In this document: positions 1 through 7,047 of the stretch, in pieces | Numbering within the stretch: the stretch's first letter is position 1 | How the letters are laid out: each line of letters begins with the position of its first letter | Origin: CAZTZY01 sp964617765 | GTDB lineage: Bacteria > Pseudomonadota > Gammaproteobacteria > Pseudomonadales > DT-91 | Reading direction: 5' to 3' | Assembly (NCBI GenBank): GCA_964617765.1 | Contig: CAZTZY010000058.1 | Span: 1 to 20,686 of the forward strand | DNA: 20,686 bases | Notes under the pieces: model-generated | Database searches by the model: none | Told to the model about the DNA's origin: nothing | What the model saw: only the letters and a program-made list of their open reading frames with translations | Made by a program: the position numbers and the translations under genes

Positions 1-159
1 AGACGCAGGATACTGGACGCCGGGATTATCGAAGAAACCGGAGAAATGAAAGCAGGAAGCAATCGCCCGGCAAAATTGTACAGGGTGATTGACGAAGAAG
101 GTAAAAGCCATTTATTCCCCCGCATTATCGAGGGTCACGATAGAAGGAGGCAGCCATGA
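1..159 (+). CDS. C-terminal end of a winged-helix transcription regulator, probably NrtR-type (5' end outside window)
   Basis: Frame 1 is open from the window edge to TGA at 157-159 and gives 52 residues. It begins RRILDAGIIEETGEM and continues with NRPAKLYRVID. A positively charged helix, then a 'GIIEETGE' wing and a 'RPAKLYR' strand, is the pattern I associate with the C-terminal winged helix of NrtR, the Nudix-related repressor of NAD salvage genes that responds to ADP-ribose. The Nudix-like sensor half would lie before base 1, so the assignment rests on the tail alone. Its stop overlaps the start of the next gene (ATGA), and the strong ribosome site of that gene lies inside this tail. The ADP-ribosylglycohydrolase two genes downstream fits an NAD/ADP-ribose regulator. 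Another winged-helix family with a similar tail cannot be excluded. Confidence 0.6.
   Translation, partial: RRRILDAGIIEETGEMKAGSNRPAKLYRVIDEEGKSHLFPRIIEGHDRRRQP
144..150 (+). promoter_or_regulatory. Strong Shine-Dalgarno for the HAD-like gene, inside the upstream coding tail
   Basis: AAGGAGG is followed by a 5-base spacer (CAGCC) and ATG at 156. It is a near-perfect anti-16S match, it fixes the start of the 126-residue protein, and it shows that the gene is translated from the same mRNA as the regulator. Confidence 0.85.
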
Positions 160-536
160 ATAATACACTGAAAGTTGGCCTTGATATCCACGGTGTCATT
201 GATGCATTCCCCCAGCGCTTCAAACAGCTGGCTTATGCACTGATAAAAGACGGCGCCGAGGCGCACATCATTACCGGGATAAAACGTGATGAGCATGTCG
301 AACGATTGCTGGCCGAGGCTGGCATCCGCTTCACCCATTACTTCTCTATCGTCGAGTATCTTAAAGCGCAGCAGGAATATATCGAATGGGAAATGGCCAA
401 GCGCGATTATTGCAAGGATGTTGGCATAGCCTTTATGTTTGACGATTCCCCAACCTATCTGGAGTCCTTTCACGATATAGATACCTCTTATGTGCATGTG
501 ATCAATCGCGAAAGGGAAATTTATGTCACCCGATGA
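156..536 (+). CDS. Small HAD-like protein with His in place of the second motif-I Asp
   Basis: This 126-residue protein looks like a compact HAD-superfamily hydrolase without a large cap. Motif I is G-L-D10-I-H12-G-V-I-D, motif II is I-I-T40-G, and motif IV is F-D96-D97-S. HAD phosphatases normally have DxD in motif I. The first Asp is the nucleophile and the second the general acid/base, and here the second position is His12. I recall HAD-like proteins with a 'DIHGVI' start, so the His may be a family trait and not a local mutation. The gene sits between an NrtR-like regulator (4-base overlap) and an ADP-ribosylglycohydrolase (14-base overlap), which suggests a phosphorylated nucleotide or ADP-ribose-related substrate. 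That substrate is inference only. A 5'-nucleotidase-like role or loss of catalysis are alternatives. Confidence 0.75.
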   Translation: MNNTLKVGLDIHGVIDAFPQRFKQLAYALIKDGAEAHIITGIKRDEHVERLLAEAGIRFTHYFSIVEYLKAQQEYIEWEMAKRDYCKDVGIAFMFDDSPTYLESFHDIDTSYVHVINREREIYVTR

Positions 537-1434
537 TTTATTACCAGATAGATTTCAAGGTTGCCTGCTAGGATTAGCTATTGGCGATGCGATAGGAACA
601 ACTTTGGAATTTAAAATCAAAGGCTCATTTGAACCTATAACAGATATGATAGGTGGCGGTCCCTTTGGTTTAAAACCTGGGCAGTGGACAGATGATACCT
701 CAATGGCGTTGTGTCTTGCTCATTCACTGTTGTACTGCAATGGCTTTAATCCTATAGACCAGATGAATCGCTACTGTAATTGGTGGCGATTTGGTTATAT
801 GAGCAGTACCGGGGAGTGTTTTGATATTGGAATGACAGTTTCAACTGCTTTGAATAAATATCTTAAAACAGAGGATCCTTTCTCAGGGGATATTAATCCG
901 CGATCCGCAGGTAATGGATCGCTCATGCGCCTGGCTCCTGTTCCAATGTATTTCTATCCTGACTTTCAAAATGTATTAAAGTATTCAGGAAAAAGCTCTC
1001 GTACTACACATGCAACTGCAGAATGTATTGATGCCTGCAGGTATTTTTCTTCATTGCTTTTTTACATTTTTAAAGGCACTACAAAAGAGGAATTAATAAC
1101 CACACAAACATATCAACCAGAAACGATAAAAATAAAAGAGATCTCTTCAGGTGCTTTTATTAGCAAAAGCCGAGACGAAATTTTTGGAACAGGTTATGTG
1201 GTTGCCTCTCTTGAAGCTGCCCTTTGGTGTTTTTTCAATACGGAAAATTATAGTGATGCAGTACTTATGGCAGCTAATTTGGGTGATGATGCTGACACTA
1301 CTGCAGCGATTTGCGGACAAATCTCTGGCGCCTATTATGGAGTATCTTCATTCCCAACAGAATGGGTAGAAAAAACATTTCAATCTTCAGACATTCTTGA
1401 GGTTGCCCTCAGGATGTGTACATCTACAAGATAA
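523..1434 (+). CDS. ADP-ribosylglycohydrolase family protein (DraG-like)
   Basis: This 303-residue protein has the full DraG/ARH layout. The N-terminal GCLLGLAIGDAIG lies at 13-25, the first metal-binding motif T56-D-D-T is in GQWTDDTS, GNGSLMRLAPV is at 130-140, THATAECIDAC is at 162-172, and the second metal motif G-D-D-A-D-T is at 254-259. The family uses two Mg or Mn ions to cut the N- or O-glycosidic bond between ADP-ribose and a protein side chain or small molecule. Every metal motif is intact, so it should be active in the cytoplasm. ATG at 523 has AAGGGA 5 bases upstream and lies inside the HAD gene (14-base overlap), so the two are translationally coupled. No ADP-ribosyltransferase is visible in the window. 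Codon use is visibly more AT-rich than in the HAD gene, which suggests a different origin for this member. Confidence 0.9.
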   Translation: MSPDDLLPDRFQGCLLGLAIGDAIGTTLEFKIKGSFEPITDMIGGGPFGLKPGQWTDDTSMALCLAHSLLYCNGFNPIDQMNRYCNWWRFGYMSSTGECFDIGMTVSTALNKYLKTEDPFSGDINPRSAGNGSLMRLAPVPMYFYPDFQNVLKYSGKSSRTTHATAECIDACRYFSSLLFYIFKGTTKEELITTQTYQPETIKIKEISSGAFISKSRDEIFGTGYVVASLEAALWCFFNTENYSDAVLMAANLGDDADTTAAICGQISGAYYGVSSFPTEWVEKTFQSSDILEVALRMCTSTR

Positions 1435-1637
1435 TAGGTTTAAAACCCCTAAATGTATTAATAGAGGGTATGGCCCTTTGCCTGTTGGTGCACATGAGGG
1501 GTAGCTTTCTTCCAGCGGAATTTCAAGGTTCTTCAATATCTGGGCGAACATGTGCCAGTTGGCAATGAGGCGGGCAGGTTTTGAACCTGCCCCTTACCCA
1601 ATCATGTTTATTCGGGTGAATGCCAGTTTTTCACTGG
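1435..1637. other. Intergenic gap between convergent draG-like gene and lipoprotein gene
   Basis: No gene is supported here. A minus-strand frame stays open for about 50 codons across it but lacks a ribosome site, matches nothing I recognise and runs into the draG-like gene. The gap contains a weak AGGG/CCCT hairpin near 1464-1477, the strong hairpin at 1572-1592 (listed separately), and a 6-bp stem at 1622-1638 directly at the lipoprotein stop codon. Confidence 0.6.
1572..1592. terminator. Perfect 9-bp hairpin between convergent genes, possible bidirectional terminator
   Basis: GGGCAGGTT, a 3-base loop TTG, then AACCTGCCC forms a perfect GC-rich stem. It lies downstream of both the draG-like gene (+) and the lipoprotein gene (-), where a shared terminator is expected. 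Neither side has a T-run, so a classic rho-independent terminator is not proven. It could instead be a repeat-type palindrome or an RNA-stabilising structure. Confidence 0.45.
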
Positions 1638-1934
1638 CTATTTGATTTCTTCGATGATGGTGCGTTCAACAGGTAATTGCACATAACCGGTTTCTTCTGA
1701 CCAGAAATAATAGTAGCCCAATTGCATGCCGTGTTCGTCTTTGCCGGTGGTGATTTTGCTGTCTTTGACTGTCCAGGTTTTTACCACTACCCCGCCATCG
1801 ACATACGATACCCTGAGATTTTCACCCAGCACGTTTACCACATCACGCGAAAGTTCGTTACGTTTTTCTTCGGTACAGGCGCTTATTAATATTGTTAGAA
1901 AAATGAATAAGCCGGCTTTTTTAATTTTTTTCAT
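1638..1934 (-). CDS. Small lipoprotein of unknown function
   Basis: This gives 98 residues from the ATG at 1934. That start is preferred over an ATG 24 bases further upstream because AAGGAAG lies 5 bases before it, and because the protein then begins directly with a lipoprotein signal: MKKIKKAG, a hydrophobic stretch, then the lipobox L-I-S-A-C at residues 16-20. Cys20 would be lipidated, giving a mature protein of about 79 residues anchored in the membrane facing the periplasm. The mature part has two short beta-rich blocks (LRVSYVDGGVVVKTWTV and GMQLGYYYFWSEETGYVQLP) and no motif I recognise. It is not clearly in an operon with the hydrolase upstream, since 175 bases including a repeat separate them. 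Confidence 0.75.
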   Translation of the reverse strand: MKKIKKAGLFIFLTILISACTEEKRNELSRDVVNVLGENLRVSYVDGGVVVKTWTVKDSKITTGKDEHGMQLGYYYFWSEETGYVQLPVERTIIEEIK

Positions 1935-1939
1935 GATTT

Positions 1940-1946
1940 CTTCCTT
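1940..1946 (-). promoter_or_regulatory. Shine-Dalgarno that decides the lipoprotein start
   Basis: On the minus strand AAGGAAG is followed 5 bases later by ATG at 1934. The upstream ATG at 1958 has no comparable site and would put extra charged residues before the lipoprotein signal. Confidence 0.75.
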
Positions 1947-2030
1947 TTTTACGTTCATTTAAAATCTGTATTCTGAACCCTTCTTAAACTTAGGGTAAAC
2001 ACCGTGAAGAATATTTCTATTCAAACATTT

Positions 2031-2057
2031 AGATTTCTCACTGCGTTCGAAATGACA
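2031..2057. repeat. Copy 1 of a short interspersed repeat (TTTCTC...TCGAAATGACA type)
   Basis: The 27 bases AGATTTCTCACTGCG then TTCGAAATGACA match, from memory, a short intergenic repeat seen in many bacterial genomes, whose other strand reads TGTCATTTCGAACGC and so on. The halves TTTCTC/TCGAAA are imperfectly complementary. A diverged copy in the same orientation lies at 4911-4939, and both share the block AATGACAGT. It lies between the hydrolase stop and the lipoprotein gene. Confidence 0.5.
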
Positions 2058-2109
2058 GTTAGTCAGTATTTCGTCGGACTGAAGTGCAACCTACGTTTTG
2101 ATCAGGAAA

Positions 2110-3180
2110 CTACACCTGCAAACTTTCACGCGGCGGTTCTGTGGCTACAGCATGATCCACAACAACCTTCGACTGATAATACTCCACGCCATTGTCTATT
2201 TTTTTATCGATGACATCCCTGTCGAGCAGCATATGTAAATGCGCCTTGCACTCACCTACCGCCAGGCTCATTTCAAAGAAGCCGATATCACGGCCAAACA
2301 AGGGCTTTAATAAATCCATCGGCATTTTCCAGGTTTGGCATTCGTGCAATACCACCAGTAGTTGCCGCTCATGGTGTTCGATAATTTCGCGGGCGCGCTG
2401 GTGCAAGCCATGGAAGGGTTTGTTATGTGCTGGCAATACCAGGGTTTGTGCATCGAGCGTTTCAAGACGTTCCAGTGAGCGATACCAGTCATGCAAGGGC
2501 GATGCGTTTGGCTCGGTAGCGGTTACGCCGACGTTAGAGGATATACGTGGCAATACCTGGTCACCGGCCAGCAGCAGTTTTTTCTCGGCATTGTATAAAG
2601 AAGCATGAGCGAAACTATGGCCACCACCCACCACAATGCGCCAGCTGCTGCCACCCAGGGTTAATTCCTGTCCATCGAATAACTGCACATATGAACCGGG
2701 CATCTGCCAAACCAGTTTGCCAAAAGCCTGGCGTTTGTGCATAAACTCGACGTAATCATCACTCAAACCGCACTGGCGATAATAACCTTCAGTTTGCCAT
2801 GTAACGGGGTTGTTAGCCGTATAGGCACGTACCGCGAAATATTCGATTTGTGTCATATACATCGGGCAACGCCAGCGCTCGCACAACCAGCCGGCAAGGC
2901 CAACGTGGTCAGGATGCATGTGCGTGACAATCACTTGTTTTAGCGGTTTATTGGTAAAATATTGGCTGAATAAGGTTTCCCAACAGGATCGGGTTTCATC
3001 GGTATTCATGCCAGTATCTACCAGTGTCCAACTGTCGCCCTCATCAATCAGGTAAAGATTGATGTGATTGAGTGCCAACGGCAATGGCATGCGCAACCAG
3101 TAGATACCTTCAGCCACAACTTTTATTTCACCGGGTTGCGGCGGCTCTTCTTCTATTTGTAATACTTTTGAAAGATTCAC
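2110..3180 (-). CDS. Metallo-beta-lactamase-fold hydrolase with C-terminal winged-helix-like domain
   Basis: This 356-residue protein has a complete two-metal site. T-H87-M-H89-P-D91-H92 is the HxHxDH motif, H188 lies in GGGHSFAH, D207 is in AGDQVLPRISSN, and H252 is in LPAHNKP. The GDQVLPRISSN block and the C-terminal part (about 270-335) match a group of glyoxalase-II/LACTB2-like hydrolases that carry a small C-terminal winged-helix-like domain. These cleave thioesters or esters, but the substrate cannot be read from the sequence. There is no signal peptide, so it is cytoplasmic. The start is GTG, and its G is shared with the TAG stop of the preceding flavoprotein gene (TAGTG), so the two are translationally coupled. 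Pairing with a steroid-dehydrogenase-like enzyme suggests an acyl-CoA or lactone-type substrate in steroid or lipid breakdown (inference). Confidence 0.85.
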   Translation of the reverse strand: MNLSKVLQIEEEPPQPGEIKVVAEGIYWLRMPLPLALNHINLYLIDEGDSWTLVDTGMNTDETRSCWETLFSQYFTNKPLKQVIVTHMHPDHVGLAGWLCERWRCPMYMTQIEYFAVRAYTANNPVTWQTEGYYRQCGLSDDYVEFMHKRQAFGKLVWQMPGSYVQLFDGQELTLGGSSWRIVVGGGHSFAHASLYNAEKKLLLAGDQVLPRISSNVGVTATEPNASPLHDWYRSLERLETLDAQTLVLPAHNKPFHGLHQRAREIIEHHERQLLVVLHECQTWKMPMDLLKPLFGRDIGFFEMSLAVGECKAHLHMLLDRDVIDKKIDNGVEYYQSKVVVDHAVATEPPRESLQV

Positions 3181-4871
3181 TACTCTTTTACGCCTGCGGC
3201 ATGTTTGGCAGCCACATAACCGAAAGTCATGGATGGCCCAATAGTGGAACCTGCGCCTGGATAACTGTCACCCATGACTGATGCCGAGCTGTTGCCGGTC
3301 ACATACAGGCCTTCAATCACCTGGTTATTAGCGTCGAGTACACGTGCAAATTCATCGGCCACCAAACCGCCTTTGGTGCCCAAATCACCGGGCCAGATTT
3401 CAATGGCATAAAATGGCGCTTTTTCTAACGGTGCCAGGCAGGGGTTAGGGGCAATGCGGTGATCACTGTAGTATTTATCATTCAGGGTGGAACCCTTGCC
3501 AAAATCATCATCCCTGCCCTGTTTGGCAAATTGCGCCATTCTATCAACGCTTTCGCGCAAACCTTGCGGATCAATGCCGCACTTTTCAGCCAGACCTTCG
3601 ATAGTATCGGATTTTTTTACCCAGCCGGAATCAAACATATCCTTGTACATGGCATCACCCATGTATTTACCGTGCGCCATGGCAGTGCCGAGTGGATATT
3701 CATATCGATAACGCGCATCGCAGACAAAAAATGCGGGAATACTGGGCACTTCAGCATTGGCAGCATATTGATGTTTGACAAAATCCTCATAAGGTTCAGC
3801 TTCGTTAAGAAAACGCTTGCCACCTTTATTGACAATCATGCAACCCGGCAAGGATTTCCCGACAATAAACGCCTCTACCGTTTTGTTAGGCAATACCATG
3901 GTGGGTGTCCACCACACATAGCCCATCATGTCGGTTTTGGCACCTGCTTGCTGGCCGATCAAGATGCCATCACCGGTATCGCTTTTACTGGCGGCTGTCC
4001 AATGGGTGCCTGTAGGCTGGGGATGATGACCCTGACGCAGGGCTTCGTTGTGCGCAAATCCACCGGTTGCAAACAAAATACCTTTGGCCGCCTTGATGCG
4101 CAGGGTTTTTCCGTCTTTTTCACACACCAGACCAACCACTTTGCCATTATCTTTTATCAATTCTTGGGCGGAGGTGTTTAACCATAGCGGAATGTTTTTG
4201 ATATCCATGCTATGGCGCAACCGGGCGACTAACGCTTTACCCAAGGTCAGGCGATTATCAGGCAAGCGCTTTAAACGACTGGGAATATCCAGCCAAAACG
4301 ACAATAGCCGCTTGAATATAATCGCATGCGAGCGCCAGGTAAAACTGAATACCAGATGGGCTTCTGCCGCCGTCATGGAGAAACTGTTGTTATACACGAG
4401 ATCGGTCACGCGCAAGGTGGAGACCAGGCGATCACCTAGTTCACGCATGGAATACGGGCGTGGATCAAGCGAACGCGCCCCGGGTTTGCCGCCTTTCAAT
4501 TCAGCGTAATAATCCGGGTATTCTGGTGCCGGATCAAATTTCACCATGCTGTTTTCTTCGAGGAACCTGATCATTTTCGGGCCTTGCTGCACATAAGCCA
4601 GCAAACGCTCGCGTGGCACATCGTCACTAACCACTTGCTCGAGGTATAACATCGCATCAGCCTCGGAATCCTTGATATTGGCCAATGGCATCAAGTGGTT
4701 ATTGGGAATCCAGGTTACGCCACCCGATAAGGCTGTCGTTCCGCCATAGCTTGCCGCTTTTTCAATGACCAGCGCATTCATGCCGTAATGATGGGCAGTA
4801 ATGGCTGCGGCCATACCACCGCCACCGCTGCCGACAATCAAAAAATCAACTTCGTGATTCCAATTATTCAA
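3180..4871 (-). CDS. FAD-dependent oxidoreductase of the 3-ketosteroid delta1-dehydrogenase (KstD-like) family
   Basis: This 563-residue flavoprotein starts with the FAD Rossmann motif G14-S-G-G-G-G-M, and E37 ends the second strand (LVIEKA). Family landmarks follow: SYGGTTALSGG (41-51), PDYYAE (119-124), RFLNEAEPYEDF (353-364), PGDLGTKGG (494-502) and GDSYPGAGSTIGP (534-546). Tyr537 and Gly541 in Y-P-G-A-G line up with the KstD Tyr/Gly pair that binds the C3 carbonyl, and the tyrosines in PDYY and EPYE sit where the other two active-site tyrosines are expected. The reaction would be 1,2-dehydrogenation of a 3-keto steroid or similar cyclic ketone. The start codon is TTG at 4871, with GGAG 9 bases upstream; an in-frame stop just above leaves no better start. 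It is the first gene of a two-gene unit with the hydrolase. Fumarate-reductase-like relatives share the fold, so steroid specificity is probable but not shown. Confidence 0.85.
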   Translation of the reverse strand: MNNWNHEVDFLIVGSGGGGMAAAITAHHYGMNALVIEKAASYGGTTALSGGVTWIPNNHLMPLANIKDSEADAMLYLEQVVSDDVPRERLLAYVQQGPKMIRFLEENSMVKFDPAPEYPDYYAELKGGKPGARSLDPRPYSMRELGDRLVSTLRVTDLVYNNSFSMTAAEAHLVFSFTWRSHAIIFKRLLSFWLDIPSRLKRLPDNRLTLGKALVARLRHSMDIKNIPLWLNTSAQELIKDNGKVVGLVCEKDGKTLRIKAAKGILFATGGFAHNEALRQGHHPQPTGTHWTAASKSDTGDGILIGQQAGAKTDMMGYVWWTPTMVLPNKTVEAFIVGKSLPGCMIVNKGGKRFLNEAEPYEDFVKHQYAANAEVPSIPAFFVCDARYRYEYPLGTAMAHGKYMGDAMYKDMFDSGWVKKSDTIEGLAEKCGIDPQGLRESVDRMAQFAKQGRDDDFGKGSTLNDKYYSDHRIAPNPCLAPLEKAPFYAIEIWPGDLGTKGGLVADEFARVLDANNQVIEGLYVTGNSSASVMGDSYPGAGSTIGPSMTFGYVAAKHAAGVKE

Positions 4872-4910
4872 AACGACACTCCAGCAACATTATGAGAGTA
4901 AACCATATCG

Positions 4911-4939
4911 GATTTTAGCTACGCAGTGCAAATGACAGT
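4911..4939. repeat. Copy 2, diverged, of the short interspersed repeat
   Basis: GATTTTAGCTACGCAGTG then CAAATGACAGT aligns with the copy at 2031-2059, in the same orientation, sharing GATTT, the central C-GC core and AAATGACAGT. It lies upstream of the flavoprotein start, so the two copies flank the two-gene unit 2110-4871. Confidence 0.4.
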
Positions 4940-5000
4940 GCCTTAATCAATCATGACAAAAACGATCAATGAACGGTGGATTCAGTGACGAAATGGATAA

Positions 5001-5696
5001 TTATACAACCGCACCAAATAGATGCCCGACACCTGCGGTTACAGCCATTGCCAATGCCCCCCAACCGGCAACGCGAGCTGCAGCTGTTAACATCGATGCG
5101 CCACCCGCCTTGGCTGCGGCTGCACCCAACACAGTAAGTAATACGATGGAAATCAGCGAAACGCCCACTACCATGATGGCTTCTGGCAATAATACTGCAG
5201 CCACTAAAGGCAATATGCCGCCAACCGAGAAAGTGACTGCTGATGTCAACGCTGCCTGTACGGGTTTGGCGGTAGTGATTTCAGAAATACCGAGTTCATC
5301 CCGGGCATGGGCGCCGAGGGCATCGTGATCCATCAGTTGCAAAGCGACTTCTCTGGCCAATTCAGGTTTTAATCCCCGGCCCACGTAGATATTAGCCAAT
5401 TCATCGATTTCATGGTCGAGATCGGTTTCGAGCTCTTTACGCTCACGTTCAAGATCGGCATTTTCTGTATCGGACTGTGAACTCACCGATACATATTCAC
5501 CCGCTGCCATCGACATTGCGCCCGCAAACAAGGCCGCCACACCTGCCACCAATACATCGCTGCGTCCTGCTGAACTGGCTGCCACACCCACAATCAGGCT
5601 CGCCGTGGAAATAATGCCATCGTTAGCACCTAAAACAGCAGCTCTTAACCAGCCTATACGGTCGGTACGATGACGTTCTCTGTGACTGATATACAT
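5001..5696 (-). CDS. VIT1/CCC1-family iron/manganese transporter
   Basis: This gives 231 residues from the ATG at 5696 (MYISHRERHRTDRIG), the usual length for bacterial VIT proteins. A further in-frame start at 5810 would add 38 residues rich in Arg, Lys and aromatics that the family lacks. TM1 contains the family signature LGANDGIISTASL (residues 22-34), and TM2 carries AGAMSMAAGEYVSVSSQ (59-75). A cytoplasmic acidic helical domain follows (about 76-135, ERERKELETDL...HEIDEL), which in plant VIT1 binds transported metal, then three C-terminal hydrophobic helices rich in Gly and Ala. The family moves Fe2+ or Mn2+ out of the cytosol by proton exchange. The gene is divergent from DAHP synthase, with 162 bases between them. 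No Fur box is obvious to me, so regulation is open. Confidence 0.9.
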   Translation of the reverse strand: MYISHRERHRTDRIGWLRAAVLGANDGIISTASLIVGVAASSAGRSDVLVAGVAALFAGAMSMAAGEYVSVSSQSDTENADLERERKELETDLDHEIDELANIYVGRGLKPELAREVALQLMDHDALGAHARDELGISEITTAKPVQAALTSAVTFSVGGILPLVAAVLLPEAIMVVGVSLISIVLLTVLGAAAAKAGGASMLTAAARVAGWGALAMAVTAGVGHLFGAVV

Positions 5697-5796
5697 AACT
5701 ATTCTCTTAAATAATTTAACGCATCTATTAGACCAATAAAGCCCACAGCTTACAAATCTTATGGTTTGTTGTATTATCCTTTCCCGTATAAAGTGC

Positions 5797-5825
5797 TTGA
5801 GTTTATTCATAAATAGCGCTTTAAA
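5797..5825 (+). promoter_or_regulatory. Possible sigma70 promoter for DAHP synthase
   Basis: TTGAGT, a 17-base spacer, then TTTAAA lies 33 bases before the ATG at 5859. The -35 matches 4 of 6 and the -10 is weak. It is the best pair I found in the divergent gap. No TyrR-like operator was convincing. Confidence 0.35.
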
Positions 5826-5858
5826 CTGCCGAATTCTTGAAACGTAACTGGAATTATT

Positions 5859-6932
5859 ATGACCCTCGAAAAAGTTGAAAATCTGAATGTTGAATCACAA
5901 CAGGTATTGATTACTCCGGCACAACTGAAAAAAGAGCTGCCAGTGACCGAAAGGGCCAGCCAGGTGATTTCCGAAAGCCGTCAGGTGATTCGCAATATCC
6001 TTGATAAAAAAGATCATCGACTATTTGTGGTAATTGGCCCCTGCTCTATCCATGATGTGAAAGCTGCAATGGAATATGCGCACAAATTGAAAGCACTGGC
6101 TGATAAAGTACACGATACGATTTACATTGTGATGCGGGTCTATTTTGAAAAGCCACGCACAACGGTGGGATGGAAAGGCCTGATCAATGATCCACACCTG
6201 AACAATTCCTTCGAAATTGAAGAAGGCTTGCACATCGGACGCAAGCTGCTGCTGGATATTGCCACTTTAGGCTTGGCAACTTCAACGGAAGCGTTAGACC
6301 CTATTTCACCACAATATATGCATGATTTGATTACCTGGTCGGCGATTGGCGCGCGCACGACGGAATCACAAACCCATCGTGAAATGGCCAGCGGATTATC
6401 TTCACCTGTTGGCTTTAAAAACGGTACCGATGGTGGTTTAGCCGTTGCGACTAATGCCTTGATGTCAGTTTCCAACCCGCACCGTTTTCTGGGCATCAAT
6501 AATGCAGGCCAGGTGGCAATCATTCGCACTACCGGCAACCAATATGGCCATATCGTATTACGCGGTGGCGCTGCCGGACCTAACTATGATTCCGTTAGTG
6601 TAAAAGTGTGTGAAGCTGCATTAAAAAAAGCCGGCCTTGCACAAAATATCATGATCGATTGCAGCCATGCCAATTCCAGTAAAGATCCTGATCGCCAACC
6701 GTTGGTAGTAGAAGATGTCATCGGACAGATCCATGAGGGCAACAAATCCATTATCGGTTTTATGATTGAAAGTCATCTCGGCCATGGCAACCAGAATATT
6801 CCCGACAATCTGGAAGACTTGAAATACGGCGTTTCCATCACTGATGCCTGTATCGACTGGGAAACTACCGAAGAATGTATCCTGAATCTGGCTGATAAAT
6901 TACGTGATGTATTGCCCAAGCGTTTAGCCTGA
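5859..6932 (+). CDS. aroF: 3-deoxy-7-phosphoheptulonate (DAHP) synthase, class I, AroF-like
   Basis: This cytoplasmic 357-residue enzyme joins phosphoenolpyruvate and erythrose 4-phosphate, the first step of the shikimate pathway. The class I alpha family is clear: GPCSIHD (60-66) with metal ligand Cys62, RVYFEKPRTTVGWKG (93-107) with the PEP-binding Arg and Lys, GFKNGTDGG (185-193), LRGGAAGPNY, DCSHANSSKD with metal ligand His270, ESHLGHGNQ with Glu304, and SITDACIDW. Among the Escherichia coli isozymes, the stretch PHRFLGINNAGQVA resembles the tyrosine-sensitive AroF more than AroG or AroH, so control by Tyr is the best guess, although MIDCSHANSSK is shared with AroG. The gene stands alone, divergent from the VIT gene, and ends in a good terminator. 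Confidence 0.93.
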   Translation: MTLEKVENLNVESQQVLITPAQLKKELPVTERASQVISESRQVIRNILDKKDHRLFVVIGPCSIHDVKAAMEYAHKLKALADKVHDTIYIVMRVYFEKPRTTVGWKGLINDPHLNNSFEIEEGLHIGRKLLLDIATLGLATSTEALDPISPQYMHDLITWSAIGARTTESQTHREMASGLSSPVGFKNGTDGGLAVATNALMSVSNPHRFLGINNAGQVAIIRTTGNQYGHIVLRGGAAGPNYDSVSVKVCEAALKKAGLAQNIMIDCSHANSSKDPDRQPLVVEDVIGQIHEGNKSIIGFMIESHLGHGNQNIPDNLEDLKYGVSITDACIDWETTEECILNLADKLRDVLPKRLA

Positions 6933-6947
6933 AACTGATTCACCACT

Positions 6948-6983
6948 AACCCGACTTACTGACACAGTGCAGGTCGGGTTTTT
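6948..6983 (+). terminator. Rho-independent terminator of DAHP synthase
   Basis: AACCCGAC at 6948-6955 pairs perfectly with GTCGGGTT at 6973-6980 across a 17-base loop, followed by further T residues (a five-T run in all). It lies 15 bases after the stop codon at 6932. Confidence 0.85.
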
Positions 6984-7047
6984 AACTCCAAAAAATAACA
7001 AGAACACGGGAATTTACACCCCTCAATAATCCGGCAAGGAAATATTT

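Noticed and set aside
1435..1600. Minus-strand frame of about 50 codons containing NWHMFAQILKNLEIPLEE
   Set aside because: It has an in-frame stop just upstream at the hairpin, no ribosome site, and it runs into the draG-like gene. Nothing supports it as a gene or a transposase remnant.
3459..4181. Long plus-strand frame of 240 codons opposite the flavoprotein gene
   Set aside because: It lies antisense to a gene with full family motifs and has no recognisable product, so it is a shadow frame.
5697..5810. N-terminal extension of the VIT transporter from an upstream start
   Set aside because: The 38 extra residues are unlike the family, and the ATG at 5696 gives the standard N-terminus.
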